DNA of 64,000 nt from Clostridium cellulovorans 743B. GTDB lineage: Bacteria; Bacillota; Clostridia; Clostridiales; Clostridiaceae. Positions 1 through 8,774 of the stretch are shown one piece after another. Below the pieces are notes generated by a model. It saw only the letters and a program-made list of their open reading frames with translations, was not told the origin of the DNA and searched no databases. The translations under genes were made by a program, and so were the position numbers. The DNA lies in contig NC_014393.1 of assembly GCF_000145275.1 (NCBI RefSeq), positions 3,782,001-3,846,000 of the forward strand. Direction: 5' to 3'. How positions within the stretch are numbered: position 1 is the stretch's first letter; each line of letters opens with the position of its first letter.

Positions 1-243
1 AAACTCCCAGGGCAAGAAGTAAGAAATATCGAATTTTTAACTAAACATAACCTTGCAATTGATCTTGTTGAAGATAAATACTATATATCAACTATTAAAA
101 AGCTTATAGAATCTGACTCAAAGCTCATCTCAATGAAAAGAAATTGCCAAAATTTTTCAAAGCCTAATAGTGCAGAAGATATTTATAAACTTTTAAAATC
201 ACTTTTGGATAATTCAAAAGGCTTAAGTCCAGTTATCTCTTAG
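1..243 (+). CDS. Glycosyltransferase, C-terminal end (partial)
   Basis: The window opens inside this gene, leaving 80 codons and a TAG stop. The visible part begins KLPGQEVRNIEFL, which matches the PGQE...N motif of the nucleotide-sugar-binding half of MurG/MGDG-synthase-type (GT28 C-terminal) glycosyltransferases, such as processive diacylglycerol glucosyltransferases. It is followed by a helical tail. This would be a membrane-associated cytoplasmic enzyme of glycolipid or cell-wall synthesis. The stop codon lies inside a terminator stem, so it is the last gene of its unit. Substrate cannot be judged from this fragment. Confidence 0.7.
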   Translation, partial: KLPGQEVRNIEFLTKHNLAIDLVEDKYYISTIKKLIESDSKLISMKRNCQNFSKPNSAEDIYKLLKSLLDNSKGLSPVIS

Positions 244-259
244 GACTTAAGCCTTTTTT
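217..259. terminator. Bidirectional intrinsic terminator
   Basis: The stem aaaggcttaagtcc / ggacttaagcctttt has a 12-nt loop and is followed by a T-run on the plus strand. On the minus strand it is followed by TTTTGAATT. It closes the plus-strand glycosyltransferase and probably also the minus-strand chemoreceptor operon ending at 327. Confidence 0.85.
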
Positions 260-326
260 ATGCAAGAAATTTCTTATTCTATTGGAATCCTTAAACCAAT
301 TTATCCATTGAGTAACTTACATTATT

Positions 327-2018
327 CTACTTTATTCTGAACTTGCTGATAAGTTCAAGTAAATGTGATGACATTTGACTTAACATAGCAGCTGAGTTTT
401 CTACTTCTTCCATTGTTGCTAACTGTTCCTCAGTATATGCAGATACATTCCTTGAACCTTCTGCAACATTTTTTGTTATTTCATTGATAGTCTCAAAGTT
501 CTCTACTAGTTGTTCTGTATCTTTGCTCATATGCTTACACGCTATTGAAACATCTTCAATTGTATCTCTTACTTCACCAATAGAGTTCTCTATTATTTCA
601 AAAGATGTTCCTGCTTTATTAACAGCTTCAATTCCATCTCTAACTTCTCGTTCACTTTGTATAACCGCATCTATAGTTTTATTAGTCTTTATTAAGATAT
701 TATTAATAACTTCCGATACTTGCTTTCCAGAAGTTGCTGTTTGATCAGCAAGCTTACTTACTTCTGACGCTACAACAGCAAAACCTTTTCCGGCTTCTCC
801 TGCTCTTGCCGCTTCTATTGATGCATTTAGTGAAAGTAAATTAGTCTGAGATGCAATATCTGTAATTAATCCAATGATCTCATTTATCTTATTAGATTCA
901 TTTCCAAGTTCACGAACTATTTTCGCAATCTCAGCTACCGTATATTGAATAGAATTCATTTGTCTTACAGCTTTATGAACTGCTTCATTCCCCTCTACTA
1001 TCACATTAGAAGCCTTAACCACTTGCTCTCTTACATCATAGGACTTTGTATCAATTGCACTAGCTTCATTATTCATTTCACGTACTGATTGCACACCTTC
1101 ATCTACACTAACAACTTCACGATCTGTCCCAGTTGCAACTTCTTGTGTAATAGTTGCAACATATTTTATCGCTTCTTTACTTTGTTTTGATCCCTCGAAT
1201 AAATCTTCTGCTGATCCAGCTACCTGTGAAGCTGCTGCTCCAACCTCTGCTAATATATCCCTTAAACCATTGGTCATCTTATTAAAAGCTTTCACCAATT
1301 CACTAATTTCATCATCACTATTGTTTTTTATTTCTTCACCTGTAAGATCACCTTCTGCAATTTTAGCAGCCTCTTTAGAAAGTTTTATAATCGGTTTTGA
1401 AATTAAATTACTAATCCAGAGTGATATATACAGTCCCAACACTAATGCAATAAGAGTAATAACTGTGATAATTATTTTTGCGGAATCAGCCATCTTTTTA
1501 GTATCATCAATCTCTTTACTTAAAATATCTTCTTGAGTTTTAACAAATTCCTCTGAAACTGCACTAAAAGTTTGAACTAATTTTCCTTGACTCCCAGCTG
1601 ACGAGGTATACTTTTCAACTTTATTTTTTCCTTTATCATCAATCATTTGATCTGCAGCAATAACATATTGCTCTTGAATTAAGTCTAACCCTTGCAGAGT
1701 TCTCCAACCTTCTTTATCATTTATAAGTTCAGCAATTACTTTACTTTTTTCATTATAGCTATTAAACGCTTGTTGATAAGCCTCTAGATAAACTGGATCT
1801 CCAGTTATAAGATAATAATTTACACTAGCTTGCTCTTCACTAATTGCACTACTTAAACCTTTAATATGATTTACGATGGTTACAGTATTACCAATTAAGT
1901 TTGAGTAACTACTATTTATTCTACTAGTTAATACATAACTTCCTATAAATACAAAAATCAAAAACATTAGTACTATAGAAAACCCACCATATAATTTTCT
2001 GCGAATTGTCATTCTCAT
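327..2018 (-). CDS. Methyl-accepting chemotaxis protein
   Basis: This is a transmembrane chemoreceptor of 563 aa. A first membrane helix (about 10-30) and an extracytoplasmic helical domain (31-180, 4HB-like) are followed by a second membrane helix (182-205), a HAMP domain (206-258) and a cytoplasmic signalling coiled coil. The hairpin tip has the conserved core around SQTNLLSLNASIEAARAGE (about 390-410). There is no C-terminal CheR-tethering pentapeptide. The ATG follows AAGGGGGG at good spacing and begins one base after the stop of the upstream solute-binding lipoprotein. The two are therefore almost certainly cotranscribed and translationally coupled, which suggests that the lipoprotein presents a ligand to this receptor. 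Confidence 0.93.
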   Translation of the reverse strand: MRMTIRRKLYGGFSIVLMFLIFVFIGSYVLTSRINSSYSNLIGNTVTIVNHIKGLSSAISEEQASVNYYLITGDPVYLEAYQQAFNSYNEKSKVIAELINDKEGWRTLQGLDLIQEQYVIAADQMIDDKGKNKVEKYTSSAGSQGKLVQTFSAVSEEFVKTQEDILSKEIDDTKKMADSAKIIITVITLIALVLGLYISLWISNLISKPIIKLSKEAAKIAEGDLTGEEIKNNSDDEISELVKAFNKMTNGLRDILAEVGAAASQVAGSAEDLFEGSKQSKEAIKYVATITQEVATGTDREVVSVDEGVQSVREMNNEASAIDTKSYDVREQVVKASNVIVEGNEAVHKAVRQMNSIQYTVAEIAKIVRELGNESNKINEIIGLITDIASQTNLLSLNASIEAARAGEAGKGFAVVASEVSKLADQTATSGKQVSEVINNILIKTNKTIDAVIQSEREVRDGIEAVNKAGTSFEIIENSIGEVRDTIEDVSIACKHMSKDTEQLVENFETINEITKNVAEGSRNVSAYTEEQLATMEEVENSAAMLSQMSSHLLELISKFRIK

Positions 2019-2019
2019 A

Positions 2020-3339
2020 TTATTGCCCCCCTTTGAAACCTTCTAGTATCTTGTTCCCTTTCTCTCGAAACTTTTTTGAAGCTTCCTCTGGTGTGGTTTT
2101 TCCACTTATCACATCATTATATAAAATTGATAAAAGTGAATTCACATTCCCTGAAGTATTAGGATTTGGTGGATTTACTTTTACTGAACTAGGATGTTGC
2201 TTAATATATTCCATAAAGGTATATTGCTGCTTATCAGCTTCAGTTATTTTTTGTTGAAGGCTCTCACTAACCTTATCAGAAATTGGAACCCCCCTATCTC
2301 CCATCAAAATATTATTAGCTTCTAAATCATTTGTAAAAAAGTTAATAAATTCTACAGCCTCTTTTTTATATTTAGAATAAGACGACACACTAAAAAACAT
2401 CGATTGTCTAATAGAACTAGTTATATTTCCTTTTGTAACTGAAGGAACAGTTATTATCTTCATAACTGTTTTTGCCGTTTTACTTATTCCAGCAGCACTA
2501 TTACTAGTACCGTACATCAATGCAGATTTACCAGATGCAATTAATGTATTTTTGTCCGTCTTATTACTTGGTGGCACAATAAGCCCTTCATCTACCCATT
2601 TTTTCTGAATAGAAAGATATTCTGCCATAATTTTATCATCAGTATAACCTAGTTCTGTACCGGATTCTCCAAAATAAAAACTACCTTTTGATCTAACAAA
2701 ACTATTAAAATCAATAAAGTTTGCTATCGGATAAAAATCCGAATCTGTTATCTTTGCTTTTAATTCTTTTGCTGTCTTATACAAGTCATCATAGGTATAA
2801 CCATTTTCAAGAATACCTACTCCAGCTTTTTCAAACACAGTTGGGTTTACAACTAGGCAATAAGCATTAATCCCCAGAGGTACCCCATATAATTGTTCAT
2901 TAAGCCTTCCACCTTCAAGAGACGCTTCGTCCACATCAGAAAGATTTAAAACATTCTGATCAATGTAAGAATCAAGAGGTTCTAGCAGCTTACGCTCAGC
3001 ATAATTATATATAAAGTCCAAATCCATTTGTATAATATCTGGGATTTCACCTTCTGCTGTTTTCAAAGCTAAATCTTTTTTTATATCAGCTGTACTAGAA
3101 ACACTTTCTGTTTGAAATTCCACATTTGGATGATTCTTCTGATATAGTTTAATAACATCCTCTGTTATTCCCTTTCTTTTATCATTTCCCCACCAAAGCA
3201 TTTTTAAAGTAACCTTTTCACCACTTTTATTTACTGATTCATCCTTAATATTTTTATTACTACACCCTAAAATACCAGGAATTAAAGTTGCCACTAATAC
3301 ACCTACTAAAAGTTTCTTAAAAATTTTATTCTTCTTCAT
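2020..3339 (-). CDS. Extracellular solute-binding lipoprotein (sugar type)
   Basis: This is a 439-aa lipoprotein with an N-terminal signal and lipobox ending IPGILGC (Cys26), followed by a type-1 extracellular solute-binding fold (MalE/UgpB-like). Features include KMLWWGNDKRKGITEDVIKL near the N terminus and the late ...EAVEFINFFTNDLEANNIL segment typical of carbohydrate-binding members. It would sit on the outer face of the membrane. No permease or ATPase genes accompany it. Its only partner is the chemoreceptor one base downstream. RBS GGAGG is 8 nt upstream of the ATG. The ligand is unknown; a sugar or oligosaccharide is likely from the family and from the polysaccharide-degrading neighbourhood. 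Confidence 0.9.
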   Translation of the reverse strand: MKKNKIFKKLLVGVLVATLIPGILGCSNKNIKDESVNKSGEKVTLKMLWWGNDKRKGITEDVIKLYQKNHPNVEFQTESVSSTADIKKDLALKTAEGEIPDIIQMDLDFIYNYAERKLLEPLDSYIDQNVLNLSDVDEASLEGGRLNEQLYGVPLGINAYCLVVNPTVFEKAGVGILENGYTYDDLYKTAKELKAKITDSDFYPIANFIDFNSFVRSKGSFYFGESGTELGYTDDKIMAEYLSIQKKWVDEGLIVPPSNKTDKNTLIASGKSALMYGTSNSAAGISKTAKTVMKIITVPSVTKGNITSSIRQSMFFSVSSYSKYKKEAVEFINFFTNDLEANNILMGDRGVPISDKVSESLQQKITEADKQQYTFMEYIKQHPSSVKVNPPNPNTSGNVNSLLSILYNDVISGKTTPEEASKKFREKGNKILEGFKGGQ

Positions 3340-3459
3340 TCGTAATTCCTCCTTGTAATCATTGTAAAGAGAATTGTAATAAGCGGATTACATAAATATC
3401 ACAAATTTTATCTGTGATTTACATTTCTATTCCTTGCAATGCTATTCAATTATTTTTTC

Positions 3460-3488
3460 ATTATACGCAGTATATCGTTTTCATTCAA
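3460..3488 (-). promoter_or_regulatory. Sigma-A promoter of the binding-protein/MCP operon
   Basis: On the minus strand, TTGAAT (3483-3488) is followed by 17 bp and TATAAT (3460-3465), about 120 bp upstream of the lipoprotein ATG. The leader contains two small inverted repeats: ATCACA-N9-TGTGAT (3398-3418) and GTAAT-N6-ATTAC (about 3376-3391). Either could be an operator. Confidence 0.65.
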
Positions 3489-3529
3489 CAATCACTTAAT
3501 ATATTTTTCGCAAATTTTTAATTTAATTT

Positions 3530-3559
3530 AAAAAGGTGACTCAAAAACTTAAGTCACCT
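3530..3559 (-). terminator. Intrinsic terminator after spoIIR
   Basis: The 8-bp stem aggtgact/agtcacct (3534-3541 with 3552-3559) is followed on the minus strand by TTTTTAAATT. It lies 40 bp beyond the spoIIR stop. Confidence 0.8.
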
Positions 3560-3599
3560 AAATTTAAAACCTATTAAAAACTTATATGGTATTTTAATA

Positions 3600-4448
3600 C
3601 TACTTATTAAATATATCATCAATCACATCTACTACTTTAAATCTAACTTCAATCTTTGTATCTTCCCCATCATTTTTATTTTCTTCATCATTATTACCAG
3701 ACTCATTTTTATCTTCTTCCATTGCTGACTCTTCCTTTTGGGCACTATCATTGTTTTCTTCTTTACTTTGCAAACTTTCATTACTTGAATCTTTTTCTTT
3801 ATCTATATAACTATATTCTTCATCATTTAATACTGTCTTCATTTCTTCCTTTGTTTCCTCATAAGCAACTTGTCCCTTTGTTATATCAACAAAGCATAGA
3901 GGTGGAAACATAACACACCACCAGTTCTTACCTTCACCATCACCTATGACAATTCTATAAGCTTCATATTCTCCTGCAGGCAAAATTATATTACCATATT
4001 CTTTAACTGGAAAATTGCATTGTCCTAGCGTTGTTTTTACTGAATAATTATATCCATTTTTATTTATTATCTCTTTTGCTATATTTTTTATATTTTGATC
4101 ATTTTCCATAATCAAACCTCTAGATTCATCAATAGATTTTGATTCCTTGAGCTTAGGCGCAATAAATTTTAACACTTCATCTCTCACCTTAAGCTTCAAT
4201 TTCTGATCATCATCGCTATCACTATTTGCAATTACATGAAATCTAATTAACTTTTTTGCAATTTCTTCTTGCATAACTTGTCCATTTTCATTTTGTTCTT
4301 TAGTGTTAAGAACTCCTATTTCACTAGTATCTTTCACCTGTTGGGTTATAACATTTCTTCCATCAATAATACCTTGTACTTCCTCATTACTTGGTATAGC
4401 CAAAAATACAATTAACAAAATTATAATAACAACAGAAAGTTTCTTCAT
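3600..4448 (-). CDS. spoIIR: Stage II sporulation protein R
   Basis: SpoIIR is the forespore-made secreted signal that activates the SpoIIGA protease and so pro-sigma-E processing in the mother cell. Diagnostic family motifs are present: IRFHVIANSDSDDDQKLKLK and GKNWWCVMFPPLCFVD, after an N-terminal membrane/signal helix. An in-frame GTG lies 6 nt further upstream (4454), but it abuts GGAGAGG. The ATG at 4448 has proper 6-nt spacing from that RBS and is preferred (282 aa). Unusual is a Glu/Asp/Ser/Asn-rich, low-complexity stretch of about 60 residues near the C terminus (roughly 205-265), between the conserved core and the last 15 residues. It lies just downstream of the ger operon. Confidence 0.92.
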   Translation of the reverse strand: MKKLSVVIIILLIVFLAIPSNEEVQGIIDGRNVITQQVKDTSEIGVLNTKEQNENGQVMQEEIAKKLIRFHVIANSDSDDDQKLKLKVRDEVLKFIAPKLKESKSIDESRGLIMENDQNIKNIAKEIINKNGYNYSVKTTLGQCNFPVKEYGNIILPAGEYEAYRIVIGDGEGKNWWCVMFPPLCFVDITKGQVAYEETKEEMKTVLNDEEYSYIDKEKDSSNESLQSKEENNDSAQKEESAMEEDKNESGNNDEENKNDGEDTKIEVRFKVVDVIDDIFNK

Positions 4449-4545
4449 ACACACCTCTCCTTTTCTTCTCTCTACTGCTATTATTTACATATATTTACTT
4501 TTATATTCATAGTATTTGAAACTTTAACTAAAAATATTCCATCAA

Positions 4546-4600
4546 AAACTACACTTGTATCTAGCAGATATATTATTACTACTAAAAAACAAGTGTAGTT
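4546..4600 (-). terminator. Terminator of the ger operon
   Basis: A 12-bp perfect stem aactacacttgt/acaagtgtagtt (4547-4558 and 4589-4600) with a 30-nt loop is followed on the minus strand by a short T-run. It sits just after the germination C-subunit stop. Confidence 0.7.
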
Positions 4601-4611
4601 CGCTATTAGGT

Positions 4612-5796
4612 TTATTTTGTTAATCCTATTCTTTTTACCTTTGTGTCTACAGAAATATTGATTTCAGAATTTTTATATACCTCATCCCAATTTTCCTTTA
4701 TTTTAATCCATGTAGGATTATGAAATGCCTCTATACTATCGCTTAAACCCACAAAATCAACAACATTATCTTGTAGCTTGAACTTCATAATTCTTGCACA
4801 TTCTTTTCCTATAGCTTCGTTGAAATTTTTCTCTATGTCGCTTATTAAGTTAGGATCCTCTAGCCTATCGTGATAATAATAACCAGAAATATCCCCTTCC
4901 ATTGTTAATTTTAAATCAAACACAAGCTTATCTGGATTATTAGTATTTGTCTTTATTTTTGTCTTACTCTTCTTTATTGTAAAATCTAATGGATGTCCTT
5001 TATAATATATAACCTTACTAATACTGCCACTCCCACCTTTAAGAAGCTTTATAACACCTGATTCTAAGTCATTTAATTCTTCTACAACTTTATAATCCTT
5101 AATTAAAATGGAGCCAGTAAGATTTACTTCATCCTTTGTAACATCATATTGAATTCTTGGCAAAATGGCGTTACCATTTTTATCTAAAGTCGTAATAAAA
5201 TCATTCAACTTAACTGCAATGATCGATGCATTTTCTTGGGTATTTTCCATTAATCCAGATATAAAATTTTCAAGATTCGCTTCCGCATTAGGCTTATATT
5301 TTATATAATCTTCAGCTCGCCCTTCACAAGCTATTACATACATTGATTTATTTATACTACTGTTCCTTGAAATATAATCTAAAACTTCCCTAAAGGTATC
5401 TTCATACTTAAATATATCCTGAGAGATTACAAGTGCCCTCTCCATTCCATAATTAAGCTTTCTACTACTTTTAGAGGTGTTTTTTACCATTGCATCTTCC
5501 ATAGAGTACGCCTCTGATGTAAAATATAAAACCTTTGTCTGTGTCCCCTTACTCTCTCCTAAGGAACTAACATCAGGAAAACCATAAGTAATTTTTAGCT
5601 TTTTTATTTCTTTCTGTGCAAAAGGATCGCTTGGATCAATCTTTTCTGCTATTTCTTTTTCTTTAACGATTTCTTTTCCTATATCTATACCTAAAATCGA
5701 TATTATATTTCTTCTGTCAATTTCTACACGATCAACACAACCGGTCAAAAATATTGAGACCGTAATTATACCAGCTATAAGCCTATTTTTTCTCAT
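4612..5796 (-). CDS. Ger(x)C family spore germination lipoprotein (C subunit)
   Basis: This 394-aa lipoprotein of the GerAC/GerKC family is anchored on the outer face of the spore inner membrane as the C subunit of a nutrient germinant receptor. The N-terminal signal ends with lipobox FLTGC, followed by CVDRVEIDRRNIISILGIDIG, the family signature. The C-terminal domain ends with a typical helical region (IEAFHNPTWIKIKENWDEVY). The ATG follows GGGGGGAG and overlaps the end of the B-subunit gene by 14 bp, so the two are translationally coupled. It is last in the operon D-like, A, B, C. Confidence 0.93.
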   Translation of the reverse strand: MRKNRLIAGIITVSIFLTGCVDRVEIDRRNIISILGIDIGKEIVKEKEIAEKIDPSDPFAQKEIKKLKITYGFPDVSSLGESKGTQTKVLYFTSEAYSMEDAMVKNTSKSSRKLNYGMERALVISQDIFKYEDTFREVLDYISRNSSINKSMYVIACEGRAEDYIKYKPNAEANLENFISGLMENTQENASIIAVKLNDFITTLDKNGNAILPRIQYDVTKDEVNLTGSILIKDYKVVEELNDLESGVIKLLKGGSGSISKVIYYKGHPLDFTIKKSKTKIKTNTNNPDKLVFDLKLTMEGDISGYYYHDRLEDPNLISDIEKNFNEAIGKECARIMKFKLQDNVVDFVGLSDSIEAFHNPTWIKIKENWDEVYKNSEINISVDTKVKRIGLTK

Positions 5797-6886
5797 GATT
5801 CTCCCCCCTTTTCTTACTAGACAGTATGATCAAAATCGGAATTATCACTAAATTTATAGCTAGTAATAAAGGTAATATTAAAGTCCTTATAGCATTCACT
5901 GCCGCTATATTCTGAGGTAATCTAGAAAGCAAATACACAAGTGGTATAGATATTGTCATTGCAAAGCCTGAATAGCTAAAGCAAAATATTTTTTTAATAA
6001 GTTCTGATAAGAAATAAAACAAATTACAAAAGGCAGTTATAGTAGAAAGTAAAAATATCGTTACTATAATACTATCTAACCGTTCGAAAAAACTTGATAC
6101 TTCGTTAATATTTTTCACCATCGATATAAATGGATATTGAAAATCCTCCAATTTTTGTGCTCCAAAAAAGGTTAAGAAGGTGAAAAATAAAAAAACATAA
6201 TATATCGTTGATAAACAAATACTTTTTGTTAAAACCTTAGGTACATTTTCTTTATCTTTTAATAGCGGTATAAAAAAATATATTAAAATTATTGCACCAA
6301 AGATTTCTATTCCATCCTTAAAACCAGTTAGTACTTCCTTCCTTTCTAGATCTACAAAAGGTAAAGCATTTTTAATTTCTCCTCTAAACATGCAGTAAAC
6401 TAACAAAATAACTACAGGTACAATAACAATCCAAGCAATTATCTGATTAAATCTTACTACACTTTCCGAACCTCCTCTTGCCAGGTATATAGCAATTATA
6501 AGATATGTAACCATTATAAGTTCTACAGCTGTCCTCTCTAGTAGAACCGTCCCAGCTGCTAATGCATAAACCCTCAACTGTATAGATGTAATTATCAATA
6601 ACGTTATTATCATTTCGACAATAAATACTTTTCCCAAGGTAGTACCAAAAGCTTTTTCTACCACCACATCAAAAGATCTAAAATGATTGAGTTCCATAGC
6701 TTTATATACCAATAACATAGATAGATATACCGCCAAGCCTGCAACTAATACGAATATCATCCCACTTTTTCCAACACTTTTTGATAGGTTGGATCCAAAA
6801 ATAAAACCTCCTAAACCTACGTTACATATAAATATAGTTTTTATAAAATCAAGATTTGATAAATTATTTAATTTTCCCTCTTGCAT
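5783..6886 (-). CDS. GerAB-family spore germination permease (B subunit)
   Basis: This is an integral membrane protein of about 367 aa with some ten hydrophobic segments. It belongs to the endospore germination permease family (APC superfamily) that forms the germinant-binding B subunit. Visible family traits are the N-terminal FIKTIFICNVGLGGFIFG helix 1 with its Gly-rich bend and a charged loop before the C terminus. A GTG at 6898 is in frame, but GGTGGGG is optimally spaced from the ATG at 6886, which is chosen here. The A-subunit stop is 12 bp upstream, and the gene overlaps the C-subunit gene. The germinant specificity cannot be read from sequence. Confidence 0.92.
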   Translation of the reverse strand: MQEGKLNNLSNLDFIKTIFICNVGLGGFIFGSNLSKSVGKSGMIFVLVAGLAVYLSMLLVYKAMELNHFRSFDVVVEKAFGTTLGKVFIVEMIITLLIITSIQLRVYALAAGTVLLERTAVELIMVTYLIIAIYLARGGSESVVRFNQIIAWIVIVPVVILLVYCMFRGEIKNALPFVDLERKEVLTGFKDGIEIFGAIILIYFFIPLLKDKENVPKVLTKSICLSTIYYVFLFFTFLTFFGAQKLEDFQYPFISMVKNINEVSSFFERLDSIIVTIFLLSTITAFCNLFYFLSELIKKIFCFSYSGFAMTISIPLVYLLSRLPQNIAAVNAIRTLILPLLLAINLVIIPILIILSSKKRGENHEKK

Positions 6887-6898
6887 TCTATTCCCCAC

Positions 6899-8362
6899 CT
6901 ACCTTTGTCTTATCTTATCTCTAGTATGAAGAAATTTAGGTCTAGCTTTTAAACTACTAATTGGAGCCCTAAAAAATAAATCCTTCATATCTTCCTTGTG
7001 AGTATTCACTATAGGGGATAAATAAGATATTCCAAAACTCTCCAATCTTATCAAATGCACTAAAATTAAAACCATTCCTACAAAAATCCCGTAAATGCCA
7101 GCTATCATAGAACATATTATTAGAAAAAATCTTAAAAGTCTAAAGCCATTAGTTATACCATAGTTTGGCGATATAAATGTTGTTATCGCAGTTACACCAA
7201 CGATGATTACCATAATTGGACTAACTATCCCTGCACTAACAGCCGCCTGACCTATAACAAGTCCTCCAACTATACCTATAGTAGTCCCCATAGATTTAGG
7301 CAATCTTGCAATAGACTCCATAAGGACAATCAAGGCGACTTCCATAATTATAACTTCTACAAAAGCTGGAAAAGGAACCCCCTCCCTAGTAGCAGCTATA
7401 GAATAGGCTAGCTTTGTGGGAAGTATTGTTATATTAAAAGAAGTGACAGCTATATAGGACCCCGGCAAAATAAGACTGAGTATCACTGCAAAGGTTCTAG
7501 TCAGTCTTATAACCACAGTATTTAACCATCTTTGATTATAGTCATCAGGAGATTGCATAAAAGTTGGCAATGTCGCTGGAACTAAAAGTGCAAAAGGGGA
7601 GTTATCTACCAATATAGCAACTCTACCTTCATATATAGCTGCAGCAGCCACATCCGGTCTTTCAGTGCTTTGAATCTGAGGAAAAACTGAGTTACTATTA
7701 TCCTCTATCAATTGCTCCACATAACCACTGTCAAGAATAGCATCTATATTAATGTTATCTAATCTCCTTTCTACCTCACTAATAATCTCTTTATTCGCTA
7801 TATCCTCAATATACATTATTGCTACATCGGTTTTAGAACGACTTCCTATGGATTGCGCCTTAACCTTTAATCTAGAGTCTCTTATATTTCTTCTTATTAG
7901 CGCCGTGTTAAATCTTATAGTTTCATTAAATCCATCCCTGGGACCTCTGATAACAGTTTCTCCATCTGGTTCTCCTATGCTTCTTGTGGGCCATGCTCTT
8001 GATGCTATAACTAACGCATTTGCTAGGCCATTTATAAGCATCAAAGTATCTCCAGATAACATGGCATTTATAGCATCCTTAAACGTTGGTGCTTCTTTAA
8101 TATCTGTAACAGTTAAAATATTATCCTTTATATCAGCAGCATTGGCTATCTTGTCTTCCATGGTCATTGCTGGATTTACGATAAAATGATTTAAAAGAAT
8201 CTTATCCGCCATTCCATCGATATAAACTAGCAAAACAGGAATATCTTTTATTTTAAAATCTCTATATACTATATCCGTTGTATCTTTAAACAAATTCTTT
8301 AAATAAGCTTTGTTTTTGTTTATATCAGCATCAACTTGTTCTTGAAGATTTTCATTATGCAT
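6899..8362 (-). CDS. GerA-family spore germination protein (A subunit)
   Basis: This 487-aa A subunit of a nutrient germinant receptor has a soluble N-terminal region (1-270), including the family hallmark GEPDGETVIRGPRDGFNE and IRRNIRDSRLK. A membrane domain of about five helices (about 275-440) and a short basic C-terminal tail follow. The conserved PFPAFVEVIIMEVALIVLME segment is intact. Length is normal for the family. The ATG is preceded by AGGTAGGTGA. It lies 11 bp after the small D-like gene and directly before the B subunit. Expression in the forespore under sigma-G is expected from the family, but I could not define a convincing sigma-G promoter. Confidence 0.95.
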   Translation of the reverse strand: MHNENLQEQVDADINKNKAYLKNLFKDTTDIVYRDFKIKDIPVLLVYIDGMADKILLNHFIVNPAMTMEDKIANAADIKDNILTVTDIKEAPTFKDAINAMLSGDTLMLINGLANALVIASRAWPTRSIGEPDGETVIRGPRDGFNETIRFNTALIRRNIRDSRLKVKAQSIGSRSKTDVAIMYIEDIANKEIISEVERRLDNINIDAILDSGYVEQLIEDNSNSVFPQIQSTERPDVAAAAIYEGRVAILVDNSPFALLVPATLPTFMQSPDDYNQRWLNTVVIRLTRTFAVILSLILPGSYIAVTSFNITILPTKLAYSIAATREGVPFPAFVEVIIMEVALIVLMESIARLPKSMGTTIGIVGGLVIGQAAVSAGIVSPIMVIIVGVTAITTFISPNYGITNGFRLLRFFLIICSMIAGIYGIFVGMVLILVHLIRLESFGISYLSPIVNTHKEDMKDLFFRAPISSLKARPKFLHTRDKIRQR

Positions 8363-8373
8363 AATTTAATCAC

Positions 8374-8574
8374 CTACCTTAAAAATATCTGAGTTAAAAA
8401 CAATAGAGCTGCTATGCTCATAGTTGTGATACCTATAGTTTTAGCTTTTTTCTCGAGTGCTTCCTGCTTTTCATTTTTATACTTATATGAATCAACTAAC
8501 CATAGAACCATACCGTAACCACCAACTAACACCAGAAAATAAATATCAAAGTCCAAGTTTCCAATCATCCTCAT
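8374..8574 (-). CDS. Small two-helix membrane protein, candidate germinant-receptor D subunit
   Basis: This 66-aa protein has two predicted membrane helices (about 9-26 and 47-65) joined by a charged lysine/glutamate-rich loop (YKYKNEKQEALEKKAK). It is the first gene of the ger operon, 11 bp before the A subunit, and has its own RBS (GAGGTGA). Small two-helix D subunits associated with ger operons are known from Bacillus; size, topology and position fit here. The assignment is by context and topology, not by a recognised motif. A second ATG two codons in is also possible. Confidence 0.7.
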   Translation of the reverse strand: MRMIGNLDFDIYFLVLVGGYGMVLWLVDSYKYKNEKQEALEKKAKTIGITTMSIAALLFLTQIFLR

Positions 8575-8667
8575 ATACCTTCACCTCTAAAATAATTCAT
8601 AAAAGTATTTTTTGCTAAGTAGCTAAAATTATTCAGTGGAATATAATTGAACCATTAGGATATACTT

Positions 8668-8771
8668 CTTAGATATAACTGGTAACCATAACCTCTAAAT
8701 ATGACCCTTATTCCTAATCTTTAGATATACAACTTAAATATAACATCTAAATCAATAGACTAGAGGTGACA
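8668..8771. repeat. Degenerate 26-bp tandem repeats upstream of the 8775 gene
   Basis: Four units start at 8668, 8694, 8720 and 8746, exactly 26 bp apart. Each opens with a variant of YTTAGATATA/TCTAAATATG followed by diverged sequence. They fill the gap between the divergent ger operon and the plus-strand membrane protein gene and run into its RBS. Confidence 0.55.
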
Positions 8772-8774
8772 TGC

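Noticed and set aside
8575..8660. Sigma-G promoter for the ger operon
   Set aside because: A TGAATA and an AATACTT-like box exist, but the 20-bp spacing is too long for sigma-G.
8668..8771. Possible CRISPR array
   Set aside because: Unit length is 26 bp with no separate unique spacers and strong divergence; no cas genes in the window.
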